A stretch of 64,000 nt of DNA from AC-32 sp963704005. GTDB lineage: Bacteria; Actinomycetota; Thermoleophilia; Gaiellales; Gaiellaceae. The position numbers and the translations under genes were made by a program. Position 1 is the first letter of the stretch. The number at the start of each line of letters is the position of its first letter. The stretch covers positions 124,001-188,000 of the forward strand of contig CAVPGJ010000001.1 in NCBI GenBank assembly GCA_963704005.1, read 5' to 3'. Positions 1-7,613 of this stretch are shown piece after piece. Under the pieces are notes generated by a model, which saw only the letters and a program-made list of their open reading frames with translations, did not search any database and was not told the origin of the DNA.

Positions 1-551
1 AGGAGGAGCAGGTTTGGGTGGGTGACCGTGTGCGCCTCGAAGCTGAGGGTGCCCGCGCGGTCGAGCTCGAGGACCTCGTCCCAGCCGAGCAACGGTGGCT
101 GACGCTCGTACCACACAAACGAGGCCGTGCCGTCGATGACGCCAGTCGGCAGGAACACGGTCGCCCGGAATCCGAGCCGCTCGAGCACCGGCAGGGCGTT
201 CTCGGCCACGTCCTGGTAGCCGTCGTCGAAGTTCAGCGCGACGACGCGAGGCGGCGAGAGCCCGCAATCGAGCAGGTCGACGGCGCTCGCGACGTCGATC
301 ACCTCGTAGCTCTCGGCCGCGAGCAGCTCCATCTGCTGCCGGAACCGGCGCGGCGAGACGGCGAGCGGATCGTCGTCGTCGGAGACCCGGTGGTAGAAGA
401 GGATGCGCAGCCCAGCGCCGTCGGGGCGGCCGCGGCTGCGTATCAGCCACCATGCCGAACGCGTGCGCGTAGCCGCGGCCTTGACGGGAGCGGGGAGCGT
501 GGGGCCGACGCCGGGGATCGCCCGTCGCCGGGCCAAGGCTGGGCTCGCCAC
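1..551 (-). CDS. Polysaccharide deacetylase (NodB domain), 3' end cut by window edge
   Basis: About 183 residues are visible and the frame runs off the window. The NodB-fold metal motif is seen as LNFDDGYQD (variant of TFDDG) and the second motif as HTVTHPNL (HxxxH), which in this family bind the catalytic metal. A YHRVSDDDD segment near residue 50 is the usual N-terminal strand. The family removes N- or O-acetyl groups from extracellular polysaccharides. The GTG start lies one base after the stop of the upstream acyltransferase gene, so the two are probably cotranscribed. The substrate is not deducible; a surface glycan is inferred from the neighbours. Confidence 0.85.
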   Translation of the reverse strand, partial: MASPALARRRAIPGVGPTLPAPVKAAATRTRSAWWLIRSRGRPDGAGLRILFYHRVSDDDDPLAVSPRRFRQQMELLAAESYEVIDVASAVDLLDCGLSPPRVVALNFDDGYQDVAENALPVLERLGFRATVFLPTGVIDGTASFVWYERQPPLLGWDEVLELDRAGTLSFEAHTVTHPNLLL

Positions 552-552
552 G

Positions 553-1776
553 CTAGTCGCCCGTGCGCCGGACGCCGTTCGGCCGGAGCACGTCGCGACT
601 TCGCGTGAGGCGGTTGCGAGCACCTGCCGAGCCGTAGTAGAGCTTCCTCGCGAGCCCCGAGCTCTTGCCGCGCTCGCGCACCCCGAGCCAGGCTGCTCGG
701 CTCCGGACGACTGCCCGTCCGGCTGCGCTGCCGGGAAGGCCCAGCCCGAGGTGGAGCGGCTCGAAGCTGTCGGCGAGCTCGACCTTGTACCGCTCCGCGC
801 CGCCGAGGAACTCGACGCGCGTCACGCCCTGGCCGGCCACGGACTCCAGCGTGTCCAGCGCATTGATCAGGCCTGGAGAGCAGCGCGCGAACGCCGGGTC
901 GAACGCGAGCCGGTGCAGGTAGGCGCGGTCTCCGAGCACGAAGTACCAGGAGAACGCGATCGTCCTGCCGTCCACGAGCAGCGAGACGATCCGCGCCGCG
1001 TCGAGCTCTGCCAGGCCTCGAAGAGCTTCGCGGTTGAACCGCATCCCCGTCTCGGTCACGAGACCGGAGCCGTCCGGACGGCCGCGCCAGCGCAGCTCGT
1101 GGATTCGAAAGCCCTCCTCGAGCGCGGGCGCTAGCTCGTCGATCGTCCGTGCATGGCTGACCTCGACCTTGCCCAGCTCGCCGAGCTGGCGTCGGCGCCG
1201 TTTGTGGTGCGACCGCTTGCGCGAATGCGTCTTCGCGCGGTAGGTGGCCGACCAGCCTCGGCTCAGGTCGAGCACCGGGGCCGCGACCCGCTGGAACAGG
1301 CGGACGGAGCGGGGGCCCTGCAACGTTCCGAGCTGCGAGTCCGCGGCCAGGCCGAAGAGCTCGGCGTAGTCGTGCTCGGATGCGCTCGCGCGGTCGACGA
1401 GCGCCTCGGCGAGCTCCGTTCCCTCTCCCTCGGCGAGCAGGACGTCGCCCAGAGAAGACTGTCGCGCGCCGATGAATGTCGCGACCCGGAGGCCGCGGCG
1501 CGAAAAGGTGACCAGCGGGAGCGCGCCGACGAGCCTTCCCCCTCGGTAGGCCGTCTCGACCGCAAGGCGACATCCCTCCCCGTAGTTGCGCCACCACTCG
1601 AGTAGCCAGCAATGGAGCATGAACGGGCTCGGACGCGCCGACGCGTAGACGAGGTCGTTCCACTGGTCGCCGAGGCGCGCGAACGCGTCCTCGGAGTCGA
1701 CCGTCTCGAACCTCGGTGCGGCGCGCTCCCCCGTCGTCTCGGGAACAGCGGCGTGCTCGAAGACGAGTGTGGTCAC
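553..1776 (-). CDS. FemAB/CelD-like GNAT acyltransferase
   Basis: About 407 residues from the chosen GTG (VTTLVFEHAAVPE). The frame is open further upstream but would overlap the palindrome and the divergent gene, so the inner GTG is preferred. The fold signature is a double GNAT: an N-terminal segment with WNDLVYASARPSPFMLHCWLLEWW, a basic linker (KTHSRKRSHHKRRRRQ), then a C-terminal GNAT half ending GVTRVEFLGGAERYKVELAD. This pattern is typical of the FemAB-like/'cellulose biosynthesis CelD' acyltransferases found in exopolysaccharide loci. It sits directly before the polysaccharide deacetylase. A role in acylating a glycan or lipid intermediate is inference. Confidence 0.75.
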   Translation of the reverse strand: MTTLVFEHAAVPETTGERAAPRFETVDSEDAFARLGDQWNDLVYASARPSPFMLHCWLLEWWRNYGEGCRLAVETAYRGGRLVGALPLVTFSRRGLRVATFIGARQSSLGDVLLAEGEGTELAEALVDRASASEHDYAELFGLAADSQLGTLQGPRSVRLFQRVAAPVLDLSRGWSATYRAKTHSRKRSHHKRRRRQLGELGKVEVSHARTIDELAPALEEGFRIHELRWRGRPDGSGLVTETGMRFNREALRGLAELDAARIVSLLVDGRTIAFSWYFVLGDRAYLHRLAFDPAFARCSPGLINALDTLESVAGQGVTRVEFLGGAERYKVELADSFEPLHLGLGLPGSAAGRAVVRSRAAWLGVRERGKSSGLARKLYYGSAGARNRLTRSRDVLRPNGVRRTGD

Positions 1777-1779
1777 AGA

Positions 1780-1793
1780 TGGGTAATTACCCA
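1780..1793. promoter_or_regulatory. Perfect palindrome TGGGTAATTACCCA between divergent genes
   Basis: A 14-bp perfect palindrome with an AT core in otherwise GC-rich DNA. It lies between the GTG of the leftward acyltransferase gene (1776) and the ATG of the rightward beta-helix gene (1805). Its position suits an operator controlling both directions of the polysaccharide locus. The cognate regulator is unknown. Confidence 0.45.
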
Positions 1794-1804
1794 GCCGGAG
1801 GTAG

Positions 1805-3025
1805 ATGGGCGTCATTGGGAGCAGCGTCATGTCTCTGGGCATCGCCACGGTGGTCGCGTGCCTCGCACTGCTGATCGCCGTCGAGGCCGGCTGCGCCGCG
1901 AAGGCGGAGCAGTCCGCAGAGGTGAGCACGACGAGCGTCGGGCTTACGCCCCCGGCCGCGCGGTTGCCCGCCCGACCGCGGCCGTACGCAGTTCCGGCCG
2001 GCGCCCGGGTCGTCTCCTCGTCCCGCGAGCTTGTCGCGGCCCTGGCTGACGGCCGCCGCGAATCGATCGTCCTCGCGCCCGGGACCTATGACAACCCGCA
2101 GCCGTTTGCAGACCGCGAGGGCGACCGGCTATACGCGGCCCGTCTCGGGAGGGCCGTCTTCAGGGCGGGAGTCGTCCTCGGCGCCAACGGCGGCCCGCCC
2201 GGCGCCTCGATCAGAGGGCTCACCTTTGACGTCTCCGATCCCGCCAAGACGCTCGACGGCGCGATCGTGCACGTCTGGGGGTCGGCGGCGCACGCGTCGG
2301 TCCTCGACACGCGGATGTACGGCCACAGCCGGGTCGACACCGGCTTGCTCGTCCGGCAACCACAAGGCTTCGTCGGGCGGCGAATCGTGGCGAGCGGCTT
2401 CCGGAGCTACGGCGTCGCCGTCGACCCCAACGACGTCGGCTACCGGACGCGGGCGCCGTTCTCGCTGGCCGACCTGGCGATCTCGAAGGTCCGCCGCTCC
2501 GTGCGAGGCTCGTCGAACGGCCGCGCGGAAGCATGCCTCTGGCTCGGCAGCCGTGGCACGGCGCAGCGGATCAGCGCGCGCCGGTGCGGCATCACCGGCA
2601 TCTGGACGGGAACGGCCATGCACGGCTCGCGCATCTCCGACGCGACGATCGACCGCGCGCCCGTCGGCATCTACATCGAGCACTTCACGACGAGCACCAC
2701 CTTCGAGCGCCTGCGAGTAGGCCCGAATGTCGGCCGCGGCGTGAACGCGGAATGGTCGGACCTCGCGCTCGGCCAGAAGCCGGCGAGCAGCGACAACCTG
2801 ATCGAGGACGGTTACTTCCGTACCACCCACGTGGGCGTCTACCTCGACCAGGGGACCACCCGTACGCTCGTGCGCCGCTGTGTCTTCGTCGGGCAGGCTT
2901 GGGCGGCCATCGGCGACTACCTCGGCGAGGGCAACCGCTACCACGAGAACGACTTCGCCGGGATTGGCGCCGGCGCCGTCGCGATATCAAACGACCATGA
3001 CCCGGCGGGGCCGAAGGGCCCGTGA
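1805..3025 (+). CDS. Secreted right-handed parallel beta-helix protein
   Basis: 406 residues. The N-terminus is a hydrophobic export signal (IATVVACLALLIAVEAGC); the Cys makes a lipoprotein possible but the lipobox is not canonical. The body has the VxxxxGxxI periodicity of beta-helix/pectate-lyase-like proteins (for example SIRGLTFDVSD, NLIEDGYFRTTHVGVYLDQGTTRTLVRRCVFVG). A start at ATG 1829, with GGGAGC six bases upstream, is equally plausible. The stop overlaps the start of the next gene (GTGA), so the two are translationally coupled. Related folds bind or cleave polysaccharides; the catalytic function cannot be told. Confidence 0.7.
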   Translation: MGVIGSSVMSLGIATVVACLALLIAVEAGCAAKAEQSAEVSTTSVGLTPPAARLPARPRPYAVPAGARVVSSSRELVAALADGRRESIVLAPGTYDNPQPFADREGDRLYAARLGRAVFRAGVVLGANGGPPGASIRGLTFDVSDPAKTLDGAIVHVWGSAAHASVLDTRMYGHSRVDTGLLVRQPQGFVGRRIVASGFRSYGVAVDPNDVGYRTRAPFSLADLAISKVRRSVRGSSNGRAEACLWLGSRGTAQRISARRCGITGIWTGTAMHGSRISDATIDRAPVGIYIEHFTTSTTFERLRVGPNVGRGVNAEWSDLALGQKPASSDNLIEDGYFRTTHVGVYLDQGTTRTLVRRCVFVGQAWAAIGDYLGEGNRYHENDFAGIGAGAVAISNDHDPAGPKGP

Positions 3026-4179
3026 GCACCAGCATCGTCGTCACCGACGCAGAGGAGCGGGCCGTCCTCGGCGCGTGCCGCGGGCTGACGAGCGCCGGCT
3101 ACCGCGTCTGCGCTGTCGCACGCCTCCGCCCGGCCGCGACCCATTGGTCACGCGCCTGCACCGAGCGGGTCATCCTGCCCGACCCCCGAATCAGCGTCGC
3201 CGGGTTCGTCGAGAGGCTTGCGGAGCTTCTGCAGCGGGGCTGCTACGACGTGCTGATCCCCGGCAGCGACGCCTCGCTGATCGCCGTCTCGGAGCACCGA
3301 GAGCGCCTCGAGCCCTTGGCGCGGCTCGGCCTGCCCTCACGCGAGGCTGTGCGCCGCAGCGTGGACAAGCTGGCGCTGCTCGTGGCGGCCGCCGACGCCG
3401 GGCTCGCGGCGCCATCGAGCCGTCGCTGCGACTCTCTCGAGGACGCACGGGAGGCGGCGGCCGAACTCGGCTTTCCTGTCGTCGTAAAGCCCGCGCAGTC
3501 GTTCACCGCCGTGAACGGCGGGCTGCGCCAGCAGGGGGTGGTCGTCGCCGCCGATGCTGCGGGCCTCGCCGCCGCCGTGCCGGCGTTTGCGACGCCCTTC
3601 GTCGTCCAGCGCTTCGAACAGGCGCAGTTCCTCTCGTGCACCGGAGTCGTCGCGGACGGACGACTGCTCGCGCTCACCACCTCACGCGTCGACCGGCTCT
3701 GGCCTCGCGGCGCGGGCATGCACGCCTTCGCCGAGACCGTCGTTGCTCCGCCCGGGCTCGCAGAGCGCCTGCGGGCGCTGCTTGGCTCGCTTGGCTGGCA
3801 GGGGATCTTCCAGCTGCAGATCCTGGAGCTCGCCGACGGCCGTCTGGCCGTGATCGACCTGAACCCGCGGGTATTCGCCTCGATCGCGCTCGACGCCGAC
3901 GCCGGCGCGAACCCCGCGGCGGTGTGGTGCGATTGGCTCCTTGGCCGCGACCCAGCCCCGGTGACGGCACGACCGGCCCATCGCTACCGCTGGGAGGAAG
4001 GCGAGCTCTGCAACTTCGGCTGGGAACTCCGTCGTTGGCGGCTTCGAGCGGCGGCAAGCGTTCTGCTCCCCCACCGCCGGGTCACGCACTCGTGGTTCCG
4101 GGCCACCGACCCCGGGCCGCTGCTCGCGCGGGGCCTCAACCTGGCATTCCGCAGGATGCAGTCGGGCAGGGCGGCATGA
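3022..4179 (+). CDS. ATP-grasp domain protein, polysaccharide locus
   Basis: 385 residues. The N-terminal Rossmann-like region begins STSIVVTDAEERAVLGACRGL. It is followed by an ATP-grasp fold: PVVVKPAQSF (nucleotide-binding Lys), a glycine-rich loop GGLRQQGVV, and the Mg-binding C-terminal part QILELADGRLAVIDLNPRVFASI with the D...NPR triad. The arrangement matches carboxylate-amine ligases of the carbamoyl-phosphate synthase-like group that occur in surface glycan clusters. It overlaps both neighbours by 4 bp, which shows a tight operon. The ligated substrate is unknown; amidation or aminoacylation of a sugar acid is one possibility. Confidence 0.75.
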   Translation: MSTSIVVTDAEERAVLGACRGLTSAGYRVCAVARLRPAATHWSRACTERVILPDPRISVAGFVERLAELLQRGCYDVLIPGSDASLIAVSEHRERLEPLARLGLPSREAVRRSVDKLALLVAAADAGLAAPSSRRCDSLEDAREAAAELGFPVVVKPAQSFTAVNGGLRQQGVVVAADAAGLAAAVPAFATPFVVQRFEQAQFLSCTGVVADGRLLALTTSRVDRLWPRGAGMHAFAETVVAPPGLAERLRALLGSLGWQGIFQLQILELADGRLAVIDLNPRVFASIALDADAGANPAAVWCDWLLGRDPAPVTARPAHRYRWEEGELCNFGWELRRWRLRAAASVLLPHRRVTHSWFRATDPGPLLARGLNLAFRRMQSGRAA

Positions 4180-5573
4180 GCGCGACCCCCAGCACGCAGG
4201 CCCGGCCGCTGGAGCGAGAGCGCCTGCTCTCGGCGCCCGGGCTCGAACGGAGCGCGAGGTCGATCGCCGCGCCGCGCAACCGCGTCGGCTGGCTCGTACT
4301 CGGCGGCCGAGTGCTTCTGATCTGGCTGCCGGTCTACGTCCTTCTCGCACCGTCGCTGCCGCCGTTCCAGGCCGTGTTCGCTACGAGCATCGTCACCGCG
4401 ATCTGGACGCTCGGGCTGCGCGCCGCCCTGAGCACGTACTTCACCCTCGGCCCTGCGGTCGCGTCGGCGGCCGGGACGGTCATGGGGCTCATCGCGATCT
4501 CCGCCCTCGACCTCTGGGTTTCCGACCTGGAGCTGGGACCAGCGAGGCTGGCGGAGGCGGCGATCGCCGTGTTCGTGCTCTCGGCGGCGTGGGAGCACGT
4601 CGTGCGCAGCATCGCCAAGCGCCGCGTCCTCGTGGTCGGCACGGGTGGTTGCGCCTCCGAGTTGCTGGTGGAGCTCCATAACGGCCGCCAGGCGCCGTTC
4701 ACGATGCTCGGCCTCGTCGCCGAGCGCCGCGACACCGAGGCGGAAGGGGTTCCGCGGCTCGGATCGTTCGGGCAGCTGTCGCAGATTGTGGCGGCACAGC
4801 GGCCCGACATCATCATCCTGACCGACGAGCAGGTCGGCTCGTGGGCTGTCGACCCCCTGCTCGAGCTTGCGCCGGCCGGGTTCCGCGTCGTCGGCATCTC
4901 CCATTTCATGGAGCACGCTCTCGGGCGGGTCCCGCTGCGACACCTGACGCCGGCCTGGTTCATGAGCATGCTGCATCTCCGCCAGAAGCCGTACACGCGG
5001 ATGTCGAAGCGCGCCTTCGACCTGGCCGTCGCGTCGCTCGGCCTGCTGCTGATCGCGCCGCTGCTGCCGGTCCTCGTCCTCCTCGTACGCCTGACGCCCG
5101 GGCCTGTGATCTATCGCCAGACCCGGGTCGGCGAGGGCGGCCGCCACTTCACGATCCTCAAGCTGCGGACAATGCATCCCGACGCGGAGGGAGACGGCTC
5201 GCCGCGCTACGCCCAGGTCGCGGACCACCGGGTCACGCGGGTGGGCCGGACCCTGCGCCGGACGCACCTCGACGAGCTTCCGCAGCTCTGGAACGTCGTC
5301 CGGGGCGAGATGTCGATCGTCGGGCCGAGGCCCGAGCGGCCCGAGTTCGTCGACCTGCTCGAGGAGACGGTTCCCTTCTGGACGCGACGCCTGCTCGTGA
5401 AGCCGGGCATCACAGGCTGGGCTCAGCTTCGCTGCGGCTATGCGTGCGACGCCGCCAGCGCCGCCGAGAAGCTCTCCTACGACCTCTGGTACCTGCGCAA
5501 CCGCAACGTCGTCGTCGACCTGGCCATCTGCTTCGAGACCGCCCTTTCGCTGCTCTTCAGATCCGGGCGCTAG
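4176..5573 (+). CDS. Polyprenyl-phosphate glycosyl-1-phosphate transferase (WbaP/UndPP type)
   Basis: 465 residues, starting at the ATG that overlaps the previous stop (ATGA). The N-terminal half has about four membrane helices and a CoA-binding-like Rossmann segment (RVLVVGTGGCASELLVEL). The C-terminal half is the bacterial sugar transferase domain, with KRAFDLAVASLGLLL, VIYRQTRVGEGG, FTILKLRTM, HLDELPQLWNVVRGEMSIVGPRPERPEF and KPGITGWAQ. This family moves a sugar-1-phosphate onto undecaprenyl phosphate and so starts repeat-unit synthesis at the inner face of the membrane. It is the initiating enzyme of this locus. The family assignment is very secure; which sugar is used is unknown. Confidence 0.93.
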   Translation: MSATPSTQARPLERERLLSAPGLERSARSIAAPRNRVGWLVLGGRVLLIWLPVYVLLAPSLPPFQAVFATSIVTAIWTLGLRAALSTYFTLGPAVASAAGTVMGLIAISALDLWVSDLELGPARLAEAAIAVFVLSAAWEHVVRSIAKRRVLVVGTGGCASELLVELHNGRQAPFTMLGLVAERRDTEAEGVPRLGSFGQLSQIVAAQRPDIIILTDEQVGSWAVDPLLELAPAGFRVVGISHFMEHALGRVPLRHLTPAWFMSMLHLRQKPYTRMSKRAFDLAVASLGLLLIAPLLPVLVLLVRLTPGPVIYRQTRVGEGGRHFTILKLRTMHPDAEGDGSPRYAQVADHRVTRVGRTLRRTHLDELPQLWNVVRGEMSIVGPRPERPEFVDLLEETVPFWTRRLLVKPGITGWAQLRCGYACDAASAAEKLSYDLWYLRNRNVVVDLAICFETALSLLFRSGR

Positions 5574-5598
5574 CTCTCCGCCGCCGTACAATCAGGGA

Positions 5599-5784
5599 GT
5601 GGCCGAAGGAGACCGGAGCGAGAACGTCGAGCAGCGGACGGGCGAGGCGCCGCGGCGGTTCTGGTTCCACCTCGAGGAGGTCGAGCTCAAGTGGCTCCGG
5701 ATCAGTGAGGCGGCGTTCCTCCTCTGGGTGCTGGCAGCCCTCGTCCTCGCATGGTTGATCGTGGCGCTGCTGTTCCTGGTCTAG
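5599..5784 (+). CDS. Small single-pass membrane protein
   Basis: 61 residues from a GTG located six bases after a good -10 box (TACAAT, 5587-5592), which implies a leaderless transcript. A charged N-terminal half (SENVEQRTGEAPRRFWFHLEEVELKWLRISE) is followed by one strong transmembrane helix (AAFLLWVLAALVLAWLIVALLFLV) ending at the C-terminus. The family is not recognised. It follows the sugar transferase and converges on the next gene, overlapping its end by 4 bp. Confidence 0.55.
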   Translation: MAEGDRSENVEQRTGEAPRRFWFHLEEVELKWLRISEAAFLLWVLAALVLAWLIVALLFLV

Positions 5785-6956
5785 CGCGCGAAGAGGAACG
5801 AGCTGCGCCCCACGAGGCCTCCGTAGCGAGCGGCTGCGAGCGGGCCGAAGCCCGGCCAGACGTACCAGCCGTACACACCGGGATGCAGGCGGTAGCGGTG
5901 CCCGTCGAAGACCCAGCTTCGCGGGAGCCGCAAGTGGGTCGTCCTGGGCCAGAGGCTGAGGATCGTCCTGCCCCGGACCAGCTGCACGTTGTAGTAGCTC
6001 GCACCGCGCGTAGGCGTCCACATGAGACGCGGTCGGCCCGTGACGTGCGCGCCGGGCGCCGGGGCGAGCAGCGCTCCCGTCGCGGTGAGGGTGATGGTGC
6101 GGTCGGCCTCGTTCGCCGCCGCGTCGAACGCGCTCACCGTGTAGCGGTACCTCCGGCCGACCCGCAGGCCTTTGTCAGAGAACGTCGTCGCCGTGCCGGA
6201 GTACACGATCGCGTTGGTTCCCTTGGCCTTTCCGGGCGACCTTGTCACCTCCACCCGTTGCGTGTCGGCGGATGCCGCCCAGAGCAGGACGACCCCTCGG
6301 TTCGCGGGCTTGGAGCTCAGCTTGAGCAGCTGCGGCGGGGTCGCGTCGTAGGCGAGCGTGAACGTGCGCTTTCCGACGTTGCCCGCGACGTCGGTACAGG
6401 TGCCGGCAACCTGCGCGGCCGCGTTATCCGGCCCTGAATACGTCGTCGCCGAGCAACTCGCGACACCTGAGGTCGCGTCGGTTCCGGAGAAGGAGACTTT
6501 GACCGGGCTCTTGTACCAGCCGTTCGAGTCGGGGACACGTGCGGCCGCGGCCGTCACTGCGGGCGGCGTTGCATCGATCTTGATCACCTTGGTCGTCACG
6601 CTGGTGGTGCCTCCGAGGCTTGTGGCCGAGCACGTGCGCGTGGTCCCCCCGCTCGGACCGTTGATCTGGACGGCCGGCTCGCAGCCGGAGGTGGAGATGA
6701 TGGTCGAGTCGGGGTCGGTCGCCGACCAGTGGACCACGACGAAGTTGCCGTTTGCGCTTGCGCGATACCAGCCGTTCGCGCCCACGATGCCGTCGATCGA
6801 GTACGTCACCACCGGCGGGGTGTCGTCGCTCGTCAGAGCGTGGGCCGGAGCCGGCCCGGGGAGGAGCAGCACCGCAGAGACAACAGCCAGGGCGGCCGGC
6901 CACGCGGCTCGACCTCGGCGGGCTGTCGTACTTGGTATTCGGTCCCTCCGCCACAT
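5781..6956 (-). CDS. Secreted Ig-like / fibronectin-III repeat protein
   Basis: 391 residues from the ATG preceded by AGAGGA. The signal peptide is RAAWPAALAVVSAVLLLPGPAPAHA. Two Ig-like repeats follow, recognisable by DDTPPVVTYSIDG..GWY and DATPPAVTAAAARVPDSNGWYKSPVKVSFSGTD..SC, each with a GWY and paired Cys. An FN3-like segment (RGVVLLWAASADTQRVEVTR...YRYTVSAFDAAANE) precedes a C-terminal strand-rich domain. These repeats occur in extracellular adhesive or wall proteins. No catalytic motif is visible. The longer upstream frame is rejected because the signal peptide and SD both point to 6956. Confidence 0.75.
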   Translation of the reverse strand: MWRRDRIPSTTARRGRAAWPAALAVVSAVLLLPGPAPAHALTSDDTPPVVTYSIDGIVGANGWYRASANGNFVVVHWSATDPDSTIISTSGCEPAVQINGPSGGTTRTCSATSLGGTTSVTTKVIKIDATPPAVTAAAARVPDSNGWYKSPVKVSFSGTDATSGVASCSATTYSGPDNAAAQVAGTCTDVAGNVGKRTFTLAYDATPPQLLKLSSKPANRGVVLLWAASADTQRVEVTRSPGKAKGTNAIVYSGTATTFSDKGLRVGRRYRYTVSAFDAAANEADRTITLTATGALLAPAPGAHVTGRPRLMWTPTRGASYYNVQLVRGRTILSLWPRTTHLRLPRSWVFDGHRYRLHPGVYGWYVWPGFGPLAAARYGGLVGRSSFLFAR

Positions 6957-7060
6957 CGAGGGTCCTCTTTTTTCGTCTCCCACGGCCCCTCCCGAGCCGA
7001 CCTTCCTAGGATCGAAGATACCTCCATGTTGCGAAAGTGTCAATCGGGGACGAAGAGGTC

Positions 7061-7082
7061 AGGGAGGCCCCGAAGGCCCCCT
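7061..7082 (-). terminator. Possible terminator hairpin after the BNR gene
   Basis: The arms AGGG-GGCC and GGCC-CCCT form a GC stem with one bulged base and a five-base loop, immediately downstream of the stop at 7088 on the minus strand. No clear U-tract follows, so this is a weak call. Confidence 0.35.
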
Positions 7083-7087
7083 GCGCT

Positions 7088-7613
7088 CTAACACGGATTT
7101 TCGCTCTTGATGTTCTCGATCGCCGCGAATAGCTGGTCTCGCTGCGCGGTGCTGATCTTCTTCGGCACGTACGACTGGATCTGAGCCTTGAGCGCGTCGA
7201 GATCGCCGCACGGGTTGTCACCGGCCTTGACCTCCTTGCGGATCGACTCGATCGAGTTCGTGAGGATCGACGTCACGCCGGCCGAGAGGCCCATGCCCGT
7301 GACCGTGCTCGAGAGCGACTGCAGGTCGATGACGACCTGCGGGTTGTAGCGCGGCGTGCCCGCGACGAGCGGGATCCGCCACGTGCCGCGTCCGAAGGTC
7401 GCGACGTAGAGCTTGCCGGAGCTCGCCTGGATCTTGACGTCCTCCGTGGCCGTGTTCGGCAGGTTGTCGCCGAGCTTCGTCCAGGCCTTCGTGTCGCTCT
7501 GCATGAAGAAGACGCCGAGGTCGGTGGCGGCGTAGATCGTGTCGTTCGCGCGGTCGTACGCGAGGCCGTTGACCGGTGCGTTCGGCAGGTTGCCGCTGAC
7601 GTTCTTCCAGCGT
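7088..7613 (-). pseudogene. C-terminal remainder of the frameshifted BNR-propeller protein
   Basis: In this frame the sequence reads WKNVSGNLPN...NDTIYAATDLGVFFMQSDTKAWTKLGDNLPN, then a LYVATFGRGTWRIPL strand. This is an evident continuation of the propeller in the upstream frame. The last ~70 residues form a charged helical tail ending IENIKSENPC. The join to the upstream frame is at about 7611-7620, where one base too many (or two too few) separates ACG from TGG. It has no start of its own, so it is a fragment of the 7218-10022 gene. Confidence 0.65.

Noticed and set aside
1612..2049. Rightward frame opposite the acyltransferase gene and running into the beta-helix gene
   Set aside because: Arginine/glycine-rich shadow typical of high-GC DNA; the other strand carries a clear domain and a better start.
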